From contig NMRA01000710.1 of NCBI GenBank assembly GCA_002633005.1, forward strand, positions 8,800-48,548: a stretch of 39,749 nt of DNA. Direction: 5' to 3'. The notes beneath the pieces are model-generated. The model did no database searches. It saw only the letters and a program-made list of their open reading frames with translations, and was not told the origin of the DNA. Below, piece by piece: positions 10,594 to 23,694 of the stretch; the stretch's first letter is position 1; the number at the start of each line of letters is the position of its first letter. Both the position numbers and the translations under genes were made by a program. The stretch is from Phoronis australis. Taxonomy: Eukaryota; Phoronida; Phoronidae.

Positions 10594-11544
10594 ATGTTGT
10601 CTATTGTTTATCAACCAAGAAAGGGCGTTTTATTCGCCCTTGTAGGTGCTTTCTTCCAATGCCTGATGATGACTCAACAGAAACTTCTGATAGTGCGCTA
10701 TAATGGAGATGTCATGTCTTGTCTGCGATTCGCCGGCATTTGTTTAATCTCGTTGCCATTATTGCGTGCGAACTCTGCCCCAATATTTGGACATCACCAC
10801 AACTTATACTTGCTCATCTACCGCGGCATCAATGCCAGTGTGTCGCATATTTTGTTGTTCACAGCGCTGAAATATCTGCCGTTGTCGGTGACGGTGACAA
10901 CGTACGTAAGCACTCCTGCAGTGGTGTTAATTCTGTCGGTGATTTTTCTCAAACATAGATGGACCTTCGCTGGTATACTTGCATCGGCTCTAGACATGCT
11001 TGGCGTTTTTGTACTCACGGACACAATGTGCATTCTGGGAAATACTGTTTGCATGGAACAATCAGCTGGTGATCGAAGAGATTATTTGATTGGAGTCAGT
11101 TTGCTTGTGATTGCTTTGTTTCTGACATCTGCTGCCTACATTTTGTTGAAGAAACTTTCAAACGAAAACAGTATGACTTTAATGTTTACTTACTCGTTAT
11201 TTGGAACACTCAGCTCGGGAATTATTGTTGTGTTCGGTAAGAATTATAAATTTCCAAATAACGCACAAGACTGTTTGTTGACTTTAGGGGTCGCCGTGTG
11301 TTCCTTTGCCAACATTTACTGCTTTACGCAAGCTGTGAAGTCAGAGAAGGCTACGACGGTATCAATTCTTATGAGTTCGGAAATTGTATTTGGTTTTATT
11401 ATGCAGTTACTAATTCTGCAAACGTGGCCAGCATGGGCTGAAGTTGTTGGGGCCGTTATGATTTTTGTGAGTATTGTGTTGGCTGTGAGGGAGAACAGGA
11501 AATCTGTACCGCCATGCAGGTTACTACCTCGCTCAAACGTATGA
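10594..11544 (+). CDS. EamA/DMT-superfamily transporter, SLC35G-like, intronless
   Basis: This is an uninterrupted 316-codon frame of multi-pass membrane character with about ten hydrophobic segments. They are arranged as two EamA-like halves (residues ~10-145 and ~165-302). The first half includes LLFTALKYLPLSVTVTTYVS, the typical segment where a DMT repeat leads into its next helix. The second half ends with a helix around AVMIFVSIVLAV. The length fits the SLC35G family (about 310-400 aa). Many members have few or no introns in the coding region, and this one has none. Drug/metabolite transporters exchange small metabolites, often nucleotide sugars, across membranes; the substrate here cannot be inferred. 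The start ATG at 10594 follows in-frame stops and precedes the first membrane segment. A poly(A) signal lies 95 nt after the stop. Confidence 0.88.
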   Translation: MLSIVYQPRKGVLFALVGAFFQCLMMTQQKLLIVRYNGDVMSCLRFAGICLISLPLLRANSAPIFGHHHNLYLLIYRGINASVSHILLFTALKYLPLSVTVTTYVSTPAVVLILSVIFLKHRWTFAGILASALDMLGVFVLTDTMCILGNTVCMEQSAGDRRDYLIGVSLLVIALFLTSAAYILLKKLSNENSMTLMFTYSLFGTLSSGIIVVFGKNYKFPNNAQDCLLTLGVAVCSFANIYCFTQAVKSEKATTVSILMSSEIVFGFIMQLLILQTWPAWAEVVGAVMIFVSIVLAVRENRKSVPPCRLLPRSNV

Positions 11545-11638
11545 GTTCCTCCAAAATATAAAAGCAGTCGTTTACTTTCTGCATGGTATGCATGCGCGTA
11601 CCCGGGGGGGGGGCTGGGTGTGCGCTTGGTATGTTCTA

Positions 11639-11644
11639 AATAAA
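11639..11644 (+). promoter_or_regulatory. Poly(A) signal of the transporter gene
   Basis: AATAAA lies 95 nt downstream of the TGA stop on the same strand. Confidence 0.7.
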
Positions 11645-11703
11645 CAGTCGTTTGCACTCTATACGGTTTAATGACGCAACATGTCAAGCGTGTACAGTTA
11701 TTA

Positions 11704-11704
11704 N
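11704..11704. other. Undetermined base (N) flanked by a 9-bp direct repeat
   Basis: AAGCGTGTA occurs at 11686-11694 and again immediately after the N at 11705-11713. This resembles a gap closed over a small overlap. Confidence 0.8.
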
Positions 11705-12741
11705 AAGCGTGTAGAATTCCATACACATTTCTGTACTAAACTAAAAGTCAAGGAAATTTCTCTTCATTAATAGCATGGTTCGTACTGATGCACGGCTTTC
11801 TCGAAAACATTACTAAAAGTTGAGCATTTGAAAACTGAAAAGTGACAGTTTGCAAGTTTTATTTGGTGGAACTTGACGAATGTTTACCTGTTCTTTGTGT
11901 CCTATAAATAAGTATTTCACAAAATTTGCATTCTTCTATATAACGTTTTAATGACAAAGTCATGTTTTAACAATGGAAACTACACAATCACCAAAACTAT
12001 CACTGATCTCTGTTTCATGATTGCCAATCTCAAAATTTCGAATTAAAGAAGTTTTTCAACTTGAATCATCTCAACTAAAAAGTTGAGATTTTTCTCACCT
12101 GGCTTGCCTTATGATATTGAGGTAACTAAATAGGTCATCTCAGGTCGTTACCTGAGGACACTCTCATTGGCTAATGTCTGGTTAATATGGTTCACACTAG
12201 TCAATGAACAGCAGGATCACATACAGAGCATGATACTATGGATGTTCCTGTGCTCCATTCAAATATGAGACGAGGTGAGAAGGACACCTTTTTGAGTAGA
12301 AAACAACATACCTGTTCTGATGTCATTGTACCCATTTCGTTAATATCTCACAAACTCGTTTCACCATTAGGTGCGCTTTCTGTGGTCCAGCTGAAAACAG
12401 CAACATGGGAATCCCTTTTTGGGGAAATCCTTCAAGTACGTCAGAGTACAGAGCGGAAAGATCGAGACCAAGGTATCTGTTCCGACTTGGTTTGCTGACT
12501 TGGATTTCTATAGCTTCGTGAATGCGTCTCCTCCACTCAAGACACCATTTTACAAATCAAACACTGCAACTCACTGTTTACGTTTTCACATTCCTAGAAT
12601 CATCAATGCAAAAATACCCTCTTCAATTCTAGATAATATATTAACACCCAATGCCGTGAATGACCATATACAAATTGCACCAATATACAAACACTAGGCC
12701 CTACTTACTCTTTAACACACACATTCACGCACCCGCACCTG

Positions 12742-13250
12742 TGGAACGCGCCTAGCGTCACGTTGTGACGAGTCATTTGGACTCATCCGCTTCAGAATTC
12801 ACTTGAAAGTAATTCCAAGTATGTCAAGTAACACCCCATTGCTGTTTGACCAATAAGACGTTGTGGTCTCATCGGCATCTGACCAGCCAGTCACCTGTTC
12901 TCGCACATCACACTGACTAATGACGTACAAGGTAACATAAATTATATACATGCATATCATTTGAAACAATCATAACCTGCCTGCGACTTCTTTGTCATGT
13001 TGGACAGTTTTCGGAAATGACACGACACGAAAGAATTGAGCAAATTTTTGAATGAAATTCCCACACTTCCAAGTCGTGAAAGTTAGCTGCATAGTGTAAA
13101 TAATTGGACAATGATTGGTTGGTTCAACACACTGCATAGTGCAAATAATGGAGGCGATGATTGGCTTGTTCAACCTTTACAATGATTGGTTCTTTTCACG
13201 CTGAGCGTGTCAGAAATGGCTCGTCACAAGGTGACGCTAGGCGCGTTCCA
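12742..13250. mobile_element. Inverted-repeat element (MITE-like), ~509 bp
   Basis: The termini are inverted copies: TGGAACGCGCCTAGCGTCAC at 12742 and its reverse complement ending at 13250. The arms extend to about 37 bp with two or three mismatches. The interior carries a ~47-bp direct duplication (about 13088-13180, units containing CTGCATAGTG) and no coding capacity. Confidence 0.65.
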
Positions 13251-14120
13251 TGTCTCTCGTTGCTAGAGAGATATCTTACTTTTTCGCGATACTGTCCTTA
13301 TCTCCACTTCTCCAAATCAGCCACCTCACGGAACGCAGTTCCCATAGTTATTTTCCGGTGCTGTGATCGGAGGAGGGAAGTATTTCTATCACTGTTTCGA
13401 TTCCAGAGACTAAGAAGAAAAGTTAGACCTAGAACAAACTAATTAATACATCGAAGCTAAAACGACACGCCGAGGGACAACTGTTTATGCGAATGTTAAA
13501 CATTTTATTGATTCCCGAATGGATTGTTTCTAAATTTCCAACGAACTTTTGATATTGATCGACTCATATTTAACCTGTATACTTCACAAACTGAAAATTC
13601 TCATCAGCTTATGAAATGAAACTTTACTTCTTATTCAACATAGAAAACCTTTTCGCTTAACCGGCGGCAACAACATATCGCTGCTACGCGCATATAAGGG
13701 ATGAATAGATTATCTCACATTCATATGAATGCAACTGCGATATCCGATCTCGAATTCATGCCGTAAGGTATTGCCTCAACACGACATTCGGTCTAGGGAT
13801 ATTCTCAGATGAAATGAATTCTCTACAGGACATGGCAGTAGTATTGCTATGTATTGGGGATAACCCACATGTATCGGATTTACGCAACTTTTGAAAGAAC
13901 TGTTGCGTTAGTGAAAGGAATATTGATGAATCCCCTTAATGCATAGTATTTCTGAAAAATGAATTATCTCAGCTTGAAACAATGTCGATAGATGAGTAAT
14001 AGAAGCGATAAATGAATCAGCTCGATGCTTAATTCTATTGATTAGTTCAGTACGCAGTATTATTGATACACGATTAAGTTTACTTCGAAGTACGATGGAT
14101 AGAGGGATGAGTTCAACGCG

Positions 14121-14400
14121 TAGTACTATTGATACAGGTATTACCTCAGTGTGGTACTATTGAAACATGTATTACCTCAGTGTGGTACTATTGATACATA
14201 TAATACCTCAGTGTGGTACTACTGATACAGATATTACCTCAGTGTGGTACTATTGATACATGTATTACCTCAGTGTGGTACTATTGATACAGGCATTACC
14301 TCAGTGTGGTACTATTGATACAGGCATTACCTTAGTGTGGTACTATTGATACATGTATTACCTCAGTGTGGTACTATTGATACAGGTATTGCCTCACTGC
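14121..14400. repeat. 31-bp tandem repeat, about 8.5 copies
   Basis: Units beginning ATTACCTCAGTGTGGTACTA recur every 31 bp from 14140, with a partial unit on each side. The array lies downstream of the beta-lactamase-like gene's 3' end. Confidence 0.92.
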
Positions 14401-14670
14401 AGAGTAGTATTAATGCATCCAGTCATTCATCCACACCATGTCCCCAGATCACCTGTCAATTCAACTCGTAGTGATTGATACGCAAGCTCATCACTTTCCG
14501 AATCAAATGAAAGTCGGAGCAGAAGCTATTTGTTCCATCTGGAGCGACAGATTATACGCAACGCTTGAACTCGAAAAATCGTGTCCGAGCCTCTCAATCT
14601 ACACACCGGTTAATATTATACGACAGCCGTATGCGAAAAATGCGCATGCCAATCGAATTTGTGGCTCAAC

Positions 14671-14676
14671 TTTAAT
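14671..14676 (-). promoter_or_regulatory. Possible poly(A) signal of the beta-lactamase-like gene
   Basis: The common variant ATTAAA on the minus strand lies about 155 nt past the stop codon at 14830. No AATAAA was seen nearer. Confidence 0.4.
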
Positions 14677-14829
14677 TGTTCAGATAGCACTAAGCAGAGC
14701 CACATTTTGTATCGCCGTTGATAGCGTACACTGTAGGGTACATCTTCAATTTTCGAAATATCATTTCTTACAAGCACTTTTTATGAGACACTATTTTGTT
14801 TCGCTAACGCAATGGCATACATTTTCTCG

Positions 14830-15614
14830 TTATCTTTTTAAACTGAAGGCTAGTATCAACATTACTGAAGCGTAAAGTATTGAATGACTTGCTTTTGTCG
14901 AGTGGTTACACTCGTGTCGTTTAGCACCGACAAATGAACAAGCGCATCCGTGTCCAACTTCCGCATTAGGTAAATTTCTTGAGTATTTGCTAGAAGTATC
15001 GGGTGGCAATATCAGGTCTCTTTCGAATACAGGCGGATTGAACCAGTTAAACATAGAAACTCTTACTTTCGTATAAATGCCATACTTGTCACGTCTAAAC
15101 TGAACCCACGTATACCTGCTGAATTTTGAGCTCAAGTCTCCAATGAATGATAGGTGTCCGATGGCTTCAACATAGAAAAAGTCTTCTGTGCCATTCGGGA
15201 ATAAAAGAAATTTGCCCTGTCTCCCATAATTCATTTGCAATGTCTCACTTGTCGAATTGACGGCAACAGTGACGTTTCCAAGACCATAGTTCCCGTATTG
15301 ACCAACATATTCTGTGAGAGGGCGCGCAGAAATGACAGTTTTATTGATAGGAAGTTCGCGTACAATTCCTGTGAAGTTCATAGCGAGGTCCTTATATGGA
15401 AGCGGGTAAGTGCATGCCTTGTTAGTGTCCAGCCATGGTTCTTTTCCCAGTAAAACATCGCTGATGAAATAGTGAAGAATGAGGTTAGAAACTATGCCTC
15501 CTTGTCCCATGGGTCCGTTAAAATTGCTATAAATGGCCGCAGATTCGTCTGGTAAGATAGTGATTAGGCTTTCATAGCCGAACATGCTGCCCGCATGAGA
15601 GTAGATTCTGTGGC
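14830..15614 (-). CDS. Beta-lactamase-like gene exon 5 (terminal)
   Basis: The acceptor TTACTTGCAG ends at 15615. The exon enters in phase 1, completing the Gly before HRIYSHAGSMFGYES, which carries the H-x-G motif. It runs 785 nt to TAA (14830-14832) and encodes the last catalytic strand, a beta-rich C-terminal domain with sites such as NFT, NVT, NST and NGT, a Cys-containing stretch (GHGCACSF) and a hydrophobic tail (ILYASVMLILAFSL). The tail suits a GPI signal or a short membrane anchor. Confidence 0.9.
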
Positions 15615-18600
15615 CTGCAAGTAAGAAAAAGTTACTGCTTGACCCATAAATTTTACACGGTTGAAAAAATACACTGACACCAGTCAAACGCTTTGACAGT
15701 TTCCCCCATCAATGTGACATGACCGGCGGCAGTGATTATGAACAGAACTACACGAATATATCAAATTAAATCCAAGCGAAGAGTACAAAATCCCTGCAAT
15801 TGTTAACATTGGTAGGAACATCATGCATTTATAGCGCGAACACGTTTGTTTGCTAGTCATCCCAAGAATTGTACGATGACACTTGGCTTACCTCAAAATC
15901 CAACTGCTGCCTGATGGTTTGGTGATTGACCTAATTGCGTTGCACACCCAGCAGAATTAATCAGGAACACATTATGGCAACACTAAGGATATCTCAAACC
16001 TTAGCCGCAAAAATTGGAAATTTTTACAATATATCTAGCAAAATACCTTATCTTCATTCTCGGGGATACGAAAGACATACCGTGTAGCGAGAAAAAAAGG
16101 ATTTAGCAAAACCACCTTGGAACCGCACAATCGCGTGGAAATTTATTTACTGCTTATACGAGGTCAAAGGTTACGGCGTTGTCACTCAAATCGACTCTCT
16201 CGCCAGGCACAGAGCAGCCTCGTATCTACCCTCAGTCCTTTAATTCACCGCGTCGGCATAACATTGCCTCAACGACGTGAACATGAGATAGAAAGATGAT
16301 GGGGAAAACGAAAACAGAACCTAGCTTTGATCCTGAAACAGTTGTCAGTCTGCATGCATACGACCATTGAGAACGAATGCTACGAGTGGCCTCACGAACA
16401 CTTCAAGTTGTGAAAAGAGACAAATGCTCACCCAAATTCCTTAATTCGGATTATTTGACATTTTGCTATTACAATCTCATGCTCACGACGGGTCTTAGCC
16501 AGCGATCCGATTTCTGTATCCGTTTCATACTTGGTTTTCAATCTCCCAGCGCGTGAACTGTTGACCCACTTTCAAGTGGACCACAATACAGATCTATGTT
16601 TTTGGCATTGATTTCTTAAAGGCAAGAAGGCGTAGTGGTATCGTGAAAAGAATGTCACTTTGGCGCCGCTGGGTTACTCTACGAAAACGTCTAAATGCTT
16701 GTAAAAATATCATGGTAACTGCAGGGGCTTACATATCGTGATTCGAATCATTACTTTTTCTACTGTGATATAGCAAGATTTGGGCAGTCGGTTCATTACC
16801 TCTGTAAAATCCATTTGTCCAACCCAATGAGTAAGTGTCCACGCTTCGTGTTACAGGAAAGATCGGTTGTTCAGCGGAGCCATCATGTGACCTTGTTGTC
16901 AGGGCTGCTATTGGCTCAAACAGAGCATGGTTGGCGGTATCAGAGAGCATTCGGTAGGTCTCGTTGTATTCGCCATTACGTGTGATGAACTCAAGCCAGC
17001 GGGACATGTCGCGAGCTGAAGACGATATGGAAGTAGCGGGACCAACGGATTTACAGCCGCTGAAAAATCATGTAAAACAAGCGAACACTTGTAACTTAAA
17101 GTTATATAGGACCTCAATAAAATTTTCAATTTTATCCAACTTCAGAACATCGTCTCTCAGAAATGGATAATCGGATTCACATGAACCATTCAAATACTAT
17201 GCTCAATACACTGTTCTTAGAACACTGCTTAGAATTGTATTTAAAAGATTCCTCTTGCATGAAGGGCTATCGGCAAATATGACATGTAAAATTTTTTGAA
17301 AAAAAAATTAATTTGCATAAAACGAAAACGACAATTTAGAAAACCGTAACAGCGTTTTTAAATTTTAACGTGAACATTTATATCATACAAAATTGGGTCA
17401 TACTATAAATCCAGTTGTTTTTATGAATGTACCTTTCTTTTTCGCTCAATTTCCTAAAAACAAGCGACAGATTAGGATAATATGTACCTATGCTCAGTTA
17501 AATTTTTTAGTTTTAAAGATATTTGCTAAATGTATATACTTGTCGATAACCTCCTACATAACCTACAGGTGGCAGTTAATTCGCCCTTCCTGACAAAATC
17601 AATTTTGATTTAGACCATTTACCGATATTAAATCGCTCTGAAGCTTGTTCTTAGTCAAAATACGTGTAATTTCCATCACTACTCTTCCGATTAACCTAGG
17701 AACCACTTGTTCCTACATGTGGGATTAAGGAACAAGTTGAGAGCAATTTTATAGCGACACCAAGTGATCCAAGTTATTTCTTCGAGGAAATTAGCTTCAT
17801 GAGAAGGTCATTCAAGTTTGTTCACTTATACGTTACCCACAAAGCGTACTAGAAATAGACGAAAGATGCGAAGGTTTAAAAAGCTGGACACGGTAGGATA
17901 GTGGTAACCAAGGTTCTTTTGAGAACGCCCATTGCCGAGTTCATTCACACTGAGACAATGATAAGGTTTCCAAACGATGCAAGTGACATAAATTTGTTGC
18001 TTACATGAACATTGCATTGTGGATACCTGTTTACTCTAACAAACACACATACACACATATTATTAAAACTGATCTAAATCGAAAATTATCTAGTGTAATT
18101 TTTGTAACCAAAACTTAATTCTGAAAATCGACACGCGCCGTTTACGGAGTTTCACAGGTAGCTTGCTGACCAGACTTAAACATGCAAATAATCACAAAAT
18201 GCATAGTCTGTCCTTAAACGGATTATGGAGGTTCCAATGGTGTTGCAAACTGACTAACCTCAATGCATGCTGGTCCACTGGCCAAAGGGGGTCGCTCGGA
18301 GCGTCCTTTCCATATGGCTTGGCGAAATATCTCCAACTAGGGCGCCCTCTATCGTAGAAAGTTGAAGTTCTCATGCCTAGGGGTCGGAATATCCGCTCTT
18401 TTATATTTTCTTCCCACGACTTGCCTGTGAGTTTCTTGACGACCAAACCCAGGACACTATAGGCTGTATTTGTATAGACTAATTTGGTTCGAAACTTTTC
18501 CTGCGGTTTGAAATATCGCAGCCGCCTGAAAATGATCTTTGTTAATTAAAGTCAATTTGAGTTTTGAATTTAGATTTGAAATCATCAAAAACCTTTATTC

Positions 18601-21600
18601 ATGATCTTCATCACTCGTGAGGATTTGCAAAGAATTTTCTGCTATTCCGTGAAGACTTTGGAATTTGGTGATCGCTCGTGATCAAACGATTGATCCAAGC
18701 TCGCCTGTTAACAAATGGCTTTGAATCTTAGAACTTTGTGATTACCAAAAGATGTGTGACCTACCTGACCATCTCGTCTTGACTGAATTCGTTCGCCACC
18801 CATATCAAATCGTTCCGTGGAAGGCCAGTCCTGTGAGCTACTATGTCCGTTAGAGTCACGTGGTCCGTCATGTACTGCGTCGGCATTCGAAAGTCGTCTA
18901 GAATGTCCTTGATTGGTGTGTGCCACGTGATACTGGAACAAAAAAAACAATGACCACTTTGCGAGTTTTCGTGACAAGTAATCAAAATTAGCGATTTCTG
19001 GCGCATGGTTCACTAGAGGCACGCTGGCGGAGCTGAACTTCATTGCCATGTGAGTTGGAGTCCTTCTGTATTTTAGTTAGAAAAGTTCGTTTGCACAGTC
19101 GAACAAACATGGGGATTTTATGTTAATATCGGAAATACAACATCACGTACAAGGGCAGATGATAAAATACTGTTAGAAACACTTTTACAGAGTCTAGTTT
19201 TACACACACTTTTAAATACTTATGGTGGTGATCGAACCCTTACTATGACACTGAGAACACTTACATCCTCTTTATCATGACGCAAGCTGATTTTTGTGAC
19301 CTTGTGCACAAGTGTTTGTGATGTGACCTGTTGTTACATTAGTACCTAACAAATTGCTTCTCTTAATATTTCATGGCGTTTTCCCATAACCAAGATTTGT
19401 CAATTCTTAGGCCCAGATTCTAATCTTTTTACTCACGACTGAACTCGAAGGTATTGTAAGTTGTCAATTTCCGTTCTACTTCTGTACAAACTTAAGATAG
19501 CTGAAAATTATTATAATGCTCGAGCATGTTGTGTCCACTCCAAGTTCGTACTCGATGAGCCAAGATTCGAGCTACAAGCTCGCAGAAACTCGATATTTAC
19601 AGTAAAAGGTCGGGATTTCGAGTTCAGACTCCAATTTATGGCTCTAATGCTGAGACCATTAATTGGAATCAAGCAATCAACCATGTTAACAATAATATAC
19701 TCAAACACATAATTATAGACAACTATTTTGTGTTCACATTCAAGTGGAACGAAAAACACCAAAAACGTTTTTGAGTTTGATTTCGAGTAAGATTAGACCC
19801 CGTGCCTTGGTTGCAACATAGTTCGTAATGTTTCAATTTAATCAGAAAACACATCTACAAACGGAAAATAAAGTCGATCAATCTGAGTTTGTTAAATAAT
19901 ATCAGGAACAGGTAATGCCTTCTATATAGTAGTTAATAAACGGAAACTGGCTAAATTACATAATTTCTTTTGAAATCAGCTGAAACACAGAATCCAGGCG
20001 TGAGTTTCGTAGAGGCAGAGGATCTCACGAAAACACATAACGAGATATCGTCATACATTGCAAACGAAGCCCGTGATCACACGAGCTTCCGTAGCGATAT
20101 CTTTTTGTCTACGAAACTATATACCCAGCTGTGCTGTTGACAACATTTTCGTGTGTAAACATTTTGTGCGTGACCGAGCTTCTATGATGTACAGCGTTGT
20201 CCTGTGATCATCGTTTGGATCGGGTCGCGTGAGACGAACTGCTATTGTATGCTACGAATTATTTTGTTGCATGAATTGAAAATGACGTCAGTATAGCACG
20301 AGTCTGGAACAAGTATTGTATATACTAACACCTTATGTCAAATTTGAATGCCGTCAACTTAAACGGAACATCGTGTTTAAAATCATGTCTTCAAAATTAG
20401 CTAACTTGGAATAATATGTTTGAAAAAAGTAAAAGTAACTCTCTTTTGTACTTGTTGACCCCAGCATTAAATCTATGAGTTCGAGCCTGAACTCGAAATC
20501 TCGAGCTTTTACTTGCAATCTCGAATTTCTAAATGTTTAAATCCGTTCATGGAAATGAAAATTCTGAACGCTATTTGTAATTTCTCTCCACTCACATGAT
20601 CAGTTTTCTTCAGGTCGTTTTTTAAATTAATTTAAGTAATAACACGGAACTCTTCCTCCTACCTGTGAACAGTATTTTGTAGAGTTGTGTCAAACTCCGT
20701 ACAGGCCGGTTGTAATGACGGTAGTGCACCTTGGCACTCCATTACAGCAACTTGGCGAAACAATGAATGTGTATGTCAGCTAATATTTTAGTATTATTTC
20801 TATTTGCGTAGTGCTACTGCTCGTGGTATGATAATTGTTATTATTGTTATTATTGATTGAAAAAATATTATTATTGATTGAAAAAAGGTTTTTCATAGTC
20901 TCAGTGAAGGTATGTTATAAATAAATCAACTTACTGAAAGACTGAAGATTTAAGAGTTCGAACTTTTCGGAGAATATTTTACAGTCTCCCATTATGTTGA
21001 TTTTGCTTATAACATAACTTCACTGAGACTATGAAAACCCTTTTTTCAATCAACATGTTAATTGTTCATTCTGTACAATACAAAGGAAACGCCAACACGT
21101 TAGTTGTTCATTCTACACAGCCCAAAAGTTGTGATTAAATCTGATGAAGAAGTTTATTCATTCATATAATTGCTCAATTCAAATTAGGCTTACTTAAAAC
21201 ATTTTGTGCCACCCAGTGCCCAGATGGGATACGCTTTTCACGGAACACGAGGGCCGTGAAAGAGTATGCATCCCCAGAGCCTAATCCATTAACGCCAGTT
21301 GACGGACAAAGTATCAGTATGGAGTCCAAGACAAAGAAAATGCTTTTCAGACGACCATATTTTGAATGACGTATCATGGGCGCACGAAGGAAACGAGACA
21401 GTCCATCGCTCACACGTTTTAATTATTAATCAATGACTTTCATTTCTCATAACGAAATTTTTGGCGAAAGTTATTAATTTGTTCACAGTACCCAAGAGCG
21501 GTCCCATTATAATATTCTTAAACAAAACTCAACAAAACCTGTCACGAAACAGATCGTGAACAGTGACGGCAAATTTAATATTTTGTTTGTATTCGCTCCG

Positions 21601-23637
21601 CCAGACGCAAAATATTCGTCGATTCTGACCCTGATGTGATGCTAACCCGCGTGACGCAAAGTCTGACCTTCGACCAAAACAATTACCTTATCGTGGCATT
21701 GTGAATAACATTTTTATCAACATGGCATCAAAGCCTTGATTGTTTACGTTTCATAAGTTCACGAACTGAGCAATTTTTGGGAGTTAGATATTTGAACAAA
21801 CAGGGTTAAGTTCTGTAAAAAGTAAAGCAAAATAATAAAAAAACGTCAGGTAGCCAGAAAATAGTACATTGAATTCATTCACAATTCTATTAGAATTTGT
21901 TCATTTAATTGAATACTTGTTGAACTGTATAATGGAGTTGTTGCACAAAGTCTGTCAAGTATTTTTTTCTATTGACACCAGGTTTACGCTTTCACGTCAG
22001 CTGAAATTTTAAGTAATTGTTTGACAAAACTCGACCATTTGATTGATGATTGCGTTCCATACTGTGAATGATACGAGATAACGAACGCATAATTTCCTGA
22101 AGGTTATCTCAAACCTTATTCACAAAAATTGCAATATTCAGCACATGTCTTAACACCTTATCTTCATTTTGGGGAAAATTCAAACCTTCAACCGCCTGCA
22201 AATTTGTTTATTACTTATCCGAGGTTAAAGGTACAGGGCTGTCACTCACATCGAATCATCGGCAAGGCATACAGGTGTATATACACGTCTCACTATTTAC
22301 AGTTCTTTCATTCACCGAATTGCCATAATATTGAGTCAACGACGTGTACATAACATGCAAAGTTGCTGATGAAAACGAAGACAAAACACAGTTTTGATCC
22401 CGAGTTACATGCGGGTCTACTAACGTACATTGTACGACCCTTGATACAGTATGGCGAGTTGCACGGCGTCTGGCACTTCAATTTTACGAACACATCAAGT
22501 TGTGAAAAAAGATAAATCCTTACCACAATTCATTCACATCATCGGAAATCTGATGTGTCGCTATTTCGATCTAGTGCTCACGGTTTTCTTTAACCATAGA
22601 TATTCAATTTATATTTTCCATTTCGTAGTTCGGGTTTCTTGATATCAGTCTCGCCGGCGCGTGGTTCATAATATAATAATATAAGTTGTGTACCACAATG
22701 CACTACTGACCTACCCTACTAGCGTTAGGCTCCTCCTCTGATTTAGTTTCACTCAAGACACTAAAACCAGATATACAGTGTACAAAATAACTGATGATTA
22801 AGTTAATTACATGAACGTACTGAACATTCAGTTGACACTACCAACCAGTCACTGTTGAAACAATTCAGTTGAAACTACCAACCAGTCACTGTTGAAATAA
22901 TTCAGTTGACACTACCAACAAGTCACTGTTGAAATAATTCAGTTGAAACTACCAACCAGTCACTGTTGAAATAATTCAGTTGACACTACCAACCAGTCAC
23001 TGTTGAAATAACTAACAAGGTAATGCCATCTAAAATAACTTTTCACCAAATAATTAAACAAGAACCTTGATATGTTGACAATTGGTGACGTTTTCGGCTT
23101 TTTCTCGACTTTCTTTAATCGACTTAATTTGAACTTAGCAACACGAATTCTCAAAAACGGTTCAGTGGATTCCACTGAAAGTTTCAAATTTTTAAATTAA
23201 TTCATCAATCTCAAACATTCTAATATAATGTTTGTTTCGACGACTAGTTTTGCGTACCGCAAGAAATACGTTCCGTTTTGCAAGTTAATTTGGACTAGAA
23301 ACCACTATGAATGAGTAATTAAACATTCCTAACATCGGTTTTGAAGTAAATTGTGAAGTTTTCTTTTAAAAAGGGTTTAATTGGAATTTGCTGGGAATAT
23401 ACAGTACCTTTCTTAAAAGTACAATTTAGACTTAAAACGGCGGTAACGTAATAATAATAATAATGTCACACAAAATATTTAATTTAGACATTCATTAAAG
23501 GTATTGTCAGTATAGTGGCAGTTCACCTCATCCTGTGACGTCACTGAACGTCACCACAAAGCAACCTTTTTGTATTTTTGTGGCCAATGTTCTTCTTGAT
23601 TACTTCTACGCGGCTGATACTTCCAACAATTGCCAAA

Positions 23638-23694
<57 letters not shown>

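Larger units (their letters stand above)
11645..14670. other. Intergenic region between convergent genes
   Basis: No supported gene. It contains an N at 11704, an inverted-repeat element at 12742-13250, and a 31-bp tandem array at 14121-14400. Two overlapping open frames at 12238-12697 show no recognisable domain and no splice logic. Confidence 0.5.

Noticed and set aside
12238-12697. Two overlapping 86- and 92-codon open frames
   Set aside because: No recognisable protein family, no splice-site support, and ordinary local base composition.
14438-14875. 145-codon plus-strand open frame
   Set aside because: It overlaps the 3' end of the beta-lactamase-like gene on the other strand and has no recognisable features.
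19225-19245. tRNA B-box-like GGTTCGATCACC on the minus strand
   Set aside because: No A-box or cloverleaf arms at the expected distance.
21174-21413. 79-codon minus-strand open frame considered as a decayed paralogous exon of the beta-lactamase-like gene
   Set aside because: Its translation shows no similarity to any of the five exons, although a diverged intronic repeat lies nearby.
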